Assembly (NCBI GenBank): GCA_937859105.1
Contig: CALMAD010000136.1
Span: 1-14,089, forward strand
Length of the DNA stretch: 14,089 nt
Direction of reading: 5' to 3'
Origin: an uncultured Propionibacteriaceae bacterium
Lineage (GTDB): Bacteria > Actinomycetota > Actinomycetes > Propionibacteriales > Propionibacteriaceae
The position numbers were made by a program, and so were the translations under genes. The notes beneath the pieces were generated by a model. The model was not told the DNA's origin. It made no database searches and saw nothing but the letters and a program-made list of their open reading frames with translations. Below, piece after piece: positions 9,816 through 14,089 of the stretch; the first letter of the stretch is position 1; each line of letters opens with the position of its first letter.

Positions 9816-12404
9816 GTGAGCGTTGCGAGTACCACCGCCACCGTTCAGCTCACCGCGCCACTGACCGGCATCATGCTGCCGATCGAGCAAGTCCCCGACC
9901 CGGTCTTCGCCAAGAAGATGGTCGGCGAGGGCTTCTCGATCGACCCCCTGGAGGGACGACTGCTCGCGCCCATCGCGGGTGAGGTTGCCGACCTCCAGCC
10001 GTCGCACCACGCGATCACGATCCGGTCGGACGAGGGCCTCGAGGTGCTGCTGCACATCGGCCTCGACACCGTGCGGATGCAGGGCGAGGGCTTCACGCCG
10101 AAGGTCAAGGAAGGCGATCACGTCGAGGTCGGAGACGAACTCATCGAGTTCGATCTCGACGTCGTCGCGACGCACGCGAAGAGCGTCCTGACGCAGACCG
10201 TCATCGCGAACTCCGACATGGTCGCCTCGCTGACCCCGAGCACGGGCCTGGTCACGGCCGGCAGCGACGTCGCCGCCGAGGTCGTGCTGGCCGAGCAGGA
10301 GGAGGGGGACGCCGCGGCGTCCGGCGGCAAGACCGTCACGTCGGAGGCGATCCTCGTGCCGAACCCGACCGGCCTGCACGCCCGCCCGTCCGCCACGCTG
10401 GTGAACCTCGCCAAGGGCTTCAAGTCCGACATCCGGCTGCGCCGCGGCGACGACTCCGCGAACGCGAAGTCGATCATGTCGATCATGGGCCTCGCCGTCG
10501 CGAACGCCGAGAAGATCACCGTCACGGCGACAGGCCCGGACGCCGCGCAGGCGATCGAGGAGATCTCCCAGGCCATCAAAAACGGCCTCGGCGAGGACTG
10601 CCCGCCGCTGCCGCTGGGCGGCCAGGACACCGAGGCGATCCCGGCCGTGGAAGCCCCCGTCGAGGAGGAGCCGCAGGAGGACGCCGGCCCCAAGTCCGGC
10701 GACTGGAACCTGCTGCTGGGCGTCTCGGCGTCCCCGGGCCTCGGCGTCGGCCAGGTGCTGCAGTTGCGGCACGACGACATCACGGTCGAGGAGTTCGGCG
10801 AGGACCACCACAAGGAGCGCCGCAAGCTGAACGCGGCGATCGACCGGGCCACCCTCGACCTGTCCGCCCTGCAGTCGCGGCTGGAGAAGGAGTCGGATCC
10901 GGACAAGGCGAAGATCTTCGCCGCGCACGCCGAGATCCTCGGCGACCCTGACCTGCTCGACCTCGCGGTGAGCGCGATCGACAAGGGCAAGAGCGCCCCG
11001 TTCGCCTGGCGCGCCGCGTTCAACACGTACGCCGACCGTTTGGCGAACCTCAAGAACGAGGTGCTGGCGGGCCGCGCGAACGACGTCCGCGACGTCGGCC
11101 AGCGCGTCTTGGAGGAGCTCACGGGGCAGCGCAGCGAGAAGCCCGAGCTCGCCGAAGGCACGATCCTCATCGCCGAGGAGCTCACGCCGTCCGACACGGC
11201 CCAGCTCGACCGCAGCAAGGTCGTCGGGTTCGCCACGACGAACGGCGGGGCGTCCTCGCACGTCGCGATCATCGCCCGCTCGCTCGACATCCCGGCCGTG
11301 GCCGGCATCGAGGGCCGCGCGCTCGACATCGCCGACGGCACGAAGGTCGTGCTCGACGGCAGCAAGGGCTCGCTGCAGATGAACGTGACGGACGAGGAGA
11401 TCGCCCAGATCGTCGAGCGGCAGCATCGCATCGCGGCCCGTAAGGCCGAGGAGGAGTCGCACAAGGACGAGCCGGCCATCACGGCCGACGGCGGGCGTCA
11501 GGTGAAGGTCGTCGCCAACATCGGCGGCGTCCAGGACGCGCAGGATGCGCAGACCAAGGGCGCCGAGGGCGTCGGCCTGCTCCGTTCGGAGTTCGTCTTC
11601 CTCGGGCGCACCAAGGCCCCGACGGAGGACGAACAGGCGCAGGTCTACGCCGACTGCGCCCGCGCCCTCAAGCCGGGCCAGCCGCTCGTGATCCGCACGC
11701 TGGACGTCGGCGGCGACAAGCCGCTGCCGTACCTGCCGATCCCGGCCGAGGAGAACCCGTTCCTGGGCATCCGCGGCGTCCGGGTGGGGCTGGAGCGTCC
11801 CGAGGTGCTGCGCGCGCAGTGCCGCGCGATCATGAAGGCCGCCGACGTCGGCGCCGAGCTGAACGTGATGTTCCCGATGATCGCGACGATCGACGACTGG
11901 CGCAACGCCAAGCGCATCTGGGACGAGGAGCGCGACAAGCTCCAGATCTCCGCGCACGTGCCGGTCGGCATCATGATGGAGGTCCCGTCGGTGGCCGTCA
12001 TGGCGAAGCAGTTCGCGGCCGAGGAGGGCTGCGAGTTCTTCTCCGTCGGCACGAACGACCTGACGTCGTACACGCTGGCGATGGACCGCGGCCACCCGAA
12101 GCTCGCCCCGCAGGTCGACCCCTGCAACCCGGCGATCCTCGCGCTCATCGGCGGGGCCTGCGACGCTCTGCACGAGCACGGCAAGTGGCTCGGCATCTGT
12201 GGCGGCGTGGCGTCCGACCCGCAGGCCGTCCCGGTCTTGGTCGGGCTCGGCGTCGACGAGCTGAGCTGCTCGATCCCGGCGATCCCTTCGGTGAAGGCCG
12301 CCGTCCGGTCCTACACGCTCGAGCAGTGCCAGGAGCTGGCGGCGAAGGCCGTCACCTGCCGTACCCCCGCCGAAGTCCGCGAACTCGTCCCGATGGACGA
12401 GTGA
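9816..12404 (+). CDS. PTS EIIA-HPr-EI fusion (PEP-protein phosphotransferase)
   Basis: The 862-aa cytosolic protein joins three PTS modules. EIIA of the glucose (Crr) type spans about 13-145, with the His pair His65 (HHAITI) and His80 (LLHIGLDTV), spaced 15 apart as E. coli His75/His90; His80 is the phospho-site. HPr spans about 175-260, with His188 in GLHARPS and a Ser46 equivalent, Ser219, in AKSIMSIMG. An acidic Pro-rich linker follows, then EI from about 298. EI has His482 in GGASSHVAIIARSLDIPAVAG, PEP-binding GLLRSEFVF (587-595), MFPMIAT, GIMMEVPS, FFSVGTNDLTSYTLAMDR (741-758) and Cys795. The motif around that Cys is CGGVASD, where E. coli EI has CGELAGD. The layout equals that of NagF-type fusions. 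GTG 9816 is chosen because AGAGAGGAGG ends 5 nt before it; 17 upstream in-frame codons are then leader. EIIBC follows after 36 bp. Confidence 0.95.
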   Translation: MSVASTTATVQLTAPLTGIMLPIEQVPDPVFAKKMVGEGFSIDPLEGRLLAPIAGEVADLQPSHHAITIRSDEGLEVLLHIGLDTVRMQGEGFTPKVKEGDHVEVGDELIEFDLDVVATHAKSVLTQTVIANSDMVASLTPSTGLVTAGSDVAAEVVLAEQEEGDAAASGGKTVTSEAILVPNPTGLHARPSATLVNLAKGFKSDIRLRRGDDSANAKSIMSIMGLAVANAEKITVTATGPDAAQAIEEISQAIKNGLGEDCPPLPLGGQDTEAIPAVEAPVEEEPQEDAGPKSGDWNLLLGVSASPGLGVGQVLQLRHDDITVEEFGEDHHKERRKLNAAIDRATLDLSALQSRLEKESDPDKAKIFAAHAEILGDPDLLDLAVSAIDKGKSAPFAWRAAFNTYADRLANLKNEVLAGRANDVRDVGQRVLEELTGQRSEKPELAEGTILIAEELTPSDTAQLDRSKVVGFATTNGGASSHVAIIARSLDIPAVAGIEGRALDIADGTKVVLDGSKGSLQMNVTDEEIAQIVERQHRIAARKAEEESHKDEPAITADGGRQVKVVANIGGVQDAQDAQTKGAEGVGLLRSEFVFLGRTKAPTEDEQAQVYADCARALKPGQPLVIRTLDVGGDKPLPYLPIPAEENPFLGIRGVRVGLERPEVLRAQCRAIMKAADVGAELNVMFPMIATIDDWRNAKRIWDEERDKLQISAHVPVGIMMEVPSVAVMAKQFAAEEGCEFFSVGTNDLTSYTLAMDRGHPKLAPQVDPCNPAILALIGGACDALHEHGKWLGICGGVASDPQAVPVLVGLGVDELSCSIPAIPSVKAAVRSYTLEQCQELAAKAVTCRTPAEVRELVPMDE

Positions 12405-12440
12405 GCCGGACGCCGTCACAAGATTCAAGGAGAGTGAGAC

Positions 12441-14089
12441 ATGTCTACTGCGACAGAGATCGTTGACGCAGTCGGCGGGCCCGAGAACATCACGAGCCTG
12501 ACCCACTGCGCGACGCGGCTCCGCTTCCAGTTGCACGACGCGTCCGGTGTCGACACCCCGAAGGTGGAGGGCATCAAGGGCGTCATGGGCGCTGTGCCGC
12601 AGGCCGGCGAGCGGTACCAGATCATCATCGGCGGGGCCGTCGCGACGGTCTACAACGAGATCATGGGCCTGCCCGAGATGTCCAACATGGGCGCCGCCAG
12701 CGCCAGCGGTGGTGGCGGCGGTGCCAAGACGGACGCCGAGATCAAGGCCGAGGCCCGCGCCGGCGGCGTCCGGGGCAAGTTCGCCTGGGTCGACAACTTC
12801 TTCGAGTTCCTGTCGGATTCGTTCCGCCCGATCCTCGGAGCCCTGCTGGGCGCGTCCCTGATCATCACGTTCATGGCGCTGATGAGCTCGCTGGGCGTCA
12901 TCGGCAACTGGGCCGACCCGCGCACGACGCTGCCGCCGGGGTGGGCGTTCATCAACCTGATGTGGAACTCGGTGTTCTACTTCCTGCCGTTGATGGTCGC
13001 CTACAACGCCAGCAAGAAGATCGGCGCCGACCCCTGGGTGGGCACGGCGATCATGGGCATGCTGCTCCTGCCCGGCTTCAAGGCGCTCGCCGAGCGGCCC
13101 GAGGCCTTCCAGATGCAGCTGTTCGGCAGCGAAGTGCCGACGATCAACATCTTCGGCGTGCCGCTGCTGATCCGCGACTACGGCTCGCAGGTCTTCCCGC
13201 CGCTGCTGATGGCCGGGGTGCTGGGCCCGCTCTACAAGGGTCTGAAGAAGATCATCCCCGACAACCTGCAGCTGATCTTCGTGCCGTTCCTGGCGCTCAT
13301 CATCATGCTGCCGCTCACCGCGTTCCTCATCGGCCCGATCGGCATCTTCGTCGGCGCCGGCCTGGGCAGCATCCTGAGCGCGATCAACACGTTCTCGCCG
13401 CTCGTGTTCGCGATCGTCATCCCGCTGGCCTACCCGTTCATGGTGCCGCTCGGCCTGCACTGGCCGATCAACGCGATCATGCTGGCCAACATCGCCTCCA
13501 CCGGCTCGGACTTCATCCAGGGCCCGATGGGCGCGTGGAACTTCGCCGCCTTCGGTGCGACGGCCGGCGTGCTGGTCCTCGCGGCGCGCGACAAGGACGC
13601 GCAGATGCGGCAGACGGCGACCGGCGCCCTGGCGGCCGGCCTGCTGGGCGGCATCTCCGAGCCGTCCCTCTACGGCATCCACCTGCGGTTCAAGCGGATC
13701 TACCCGCGCATCCTGGTGGGCTGCCTCGTGGGCGGCGTCATCATCGGCATCGGCGGCGGCCTCAGGACGAACGCGTTCGTCTTCACGTCGCTGCTCACGA
13801 TCCCGGCGTTCAACAACATCCCGCTGTACGCCATCGCGATCGCGGCGTCGTTCTTCACGACGATGCTGCTGGTCATCTTCTTCGACTACCGCACGCCCGA
13901 GCAGAAGGCCGCCGCCCGCGGCGAGCTGGTCGAGGACGAGCCGGAGCCGCGGGTCATCATCGTCAGCGACGTCGAGACCAACCAGGCCAAGCAGTGGCTG
14001 GACGCCGTCGGCGGCCGCGACAACGTCGTGAAGGCCGAGCCCGTGGCCGAGACCCGCGTGCGGGTCGAGGTCAAGGACGACGCCGGCGT
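12441..14089 (+). CDS. PTS beta-glucoside-family EIIBC, incomplete at window end
   Basis: This sugar permease takes phosphate from EIIA and phosphorylates its sugar during import. There are 549 codons and no stop before the window ends. EIIB (1 to about 85) is of the Bgl type: DAVGGPENITSLTHCATRLRF with the phospho-Cys23, then GVMGAVPQAGERYQIIIG. A Gly/Ala linker (about 88-97) leads into EIIC (about 112-481), whose helices include the substrate-site motif GISEPSLYG (404-412, Glu407). After the last helix (FFDYRTPEQ) a charged linker leads to a second EIIB-like segment (about 515-549) that has no cysteine. The start is ATG 12441 with AAGGAG 8 nt upstream. It is the second gene of the operon with the EIIA-HPr-EI fusion, which supplies the missing EIIA. 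The substrate is uncertain: beta-glucoside, sucrose, trehalose or an amino sugar. An EIIA domain beyond the window edge cannot be excluded. Confidence 0.93.
   Translation, partial: MSTATEIVDAVGGPENITSLTHCATRLRFQLHDASGVDTPKVEGIKGVMGAVPQAGERYQIIIGGAVATVYNEIMGLPEMSNMGAASASGGGGGAKTDAEIKAEARAGGVRGKFAWVDNFFEFLSDSFRPILGALLGASLIITFMALMSSLGVIGNWADPRTTLPPGWAFINLMWNSVFYFLPLMVAYNASKKIGADPWVGTAIMGMLLLPGFKALAERPEAFQMQLFGSEVPTINIFGVPLLIRDYGSQVFPPLLMAGVLGPLYKGLKKIIPDNLQLIFVPFLALIIMLPLTAFLIGPIGIFVGAGLGSILSAINTFSPLVFAIVIPLAYPFMVPLGLHWPINAIMLANIASTGSDFIQGPMGAWNFAAFGATAGVLVLAARDKDAQMRQTATGALAAGLLGGISEPSLYGIHLRFKRIYPRILVGCLVGGVIIGIGGGLRTNAFVFTSLLTIPAFNNIPLYAIAIAASFFTTMLLVIFFDYRTPEQKAAARGELVEDEPEPRVIIVSDVETNQAKQWLDAVGGRDNVVKAEPVAETRVRVEVKDDAG

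Noticed and set aside
9792..13682. A 1296-codon minus-strand open frame opposite the PTS genes
   Set aside because: The plus strand here encodes clear PTS domains. The antisense product is Asp/Arg/His/Val-rich with no motifs, so it is a GC artefact.

Overview
The window is very GC-rich DNA with actinobacterial traits: strong GC bias at third codon positions, GTG starts, genes beginning 6-7 nt after a TAnnnT -10 box (the leaderless pattern), and an isoprenyl transferase that reads like the mycobacterial Rv2361c type. A Propionibacteriales-type actinobacterium is a reasonable guess, but nothing here fixes the genus. There is no rRNA, tRNA, CRISPR array, intact insertion sequence or phage gene. 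Most of the content is chromosomal housekeeping and transport.

Layout from left to right. (1) Positions 1-202 are non-coding. They hold a G-rich run and a 144-bp symmetric repeat element built around a perfect 28-bp palindrome. (2) Two minus-strand genes probably form one unit: an 853-aa protein with a KaiC-like N-terminus and a PEP/pyruvate-binding (PPDK_N) core, then a DJ-1/PfpI-family protein. (3) Divergent from them is argG, in the long E. coli-like form, with a leaderless-type start and a stacked hairpin region behind it. (4) A tandem-domain universal stress protein follows, with its own Shine-Dalgarno and palindromic DNA upstream. (5) A 14-TM-type DHA2 drug-efflux MFS gene, also leaderless-type, overlaps tail-to-tail with (6) a minus-strand MHS-family MFS gene that has lost its N-terminal third. 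The break lies beside a short AT-rich segment. (7) uppS is on the minus strand, again with a leaderless-type start. (8) Divergent from uppS is a phosphotransferase (PTS) operon: an EIIA-HPr-EI fusion followed by a beta-glucoside-family EIIBC gene that runs off the window end.

How the genes work together. The last two genes contain every phosphoryl-transfer module needed for PTS sugar import. Phosphate would pass from PEP to EI His482, HPr His188, EIIA His80, EIIB Cys23 and then the sugar. The second gene also ends in what looks like another EIIB domain without its cysteine. ArgG and UppS are stand-alone biosynthetic genes (arginine; polyprenyl carrier lipid for the cell wall). The PPDK_N protein and the DJ-1 protein have no assignable pathway.

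I see no convincing wholly new multi-gene system. The points most worth a second look are the symmetric repeat element, the degenerate second EIIB domain, the KaiC-like/PPDK_N protein with no Walker A and no phosphohistidine domain, the repeated TAGnCT-N6/7-start-codon architecture, and the decapitated transporter with its AT-rich junction.
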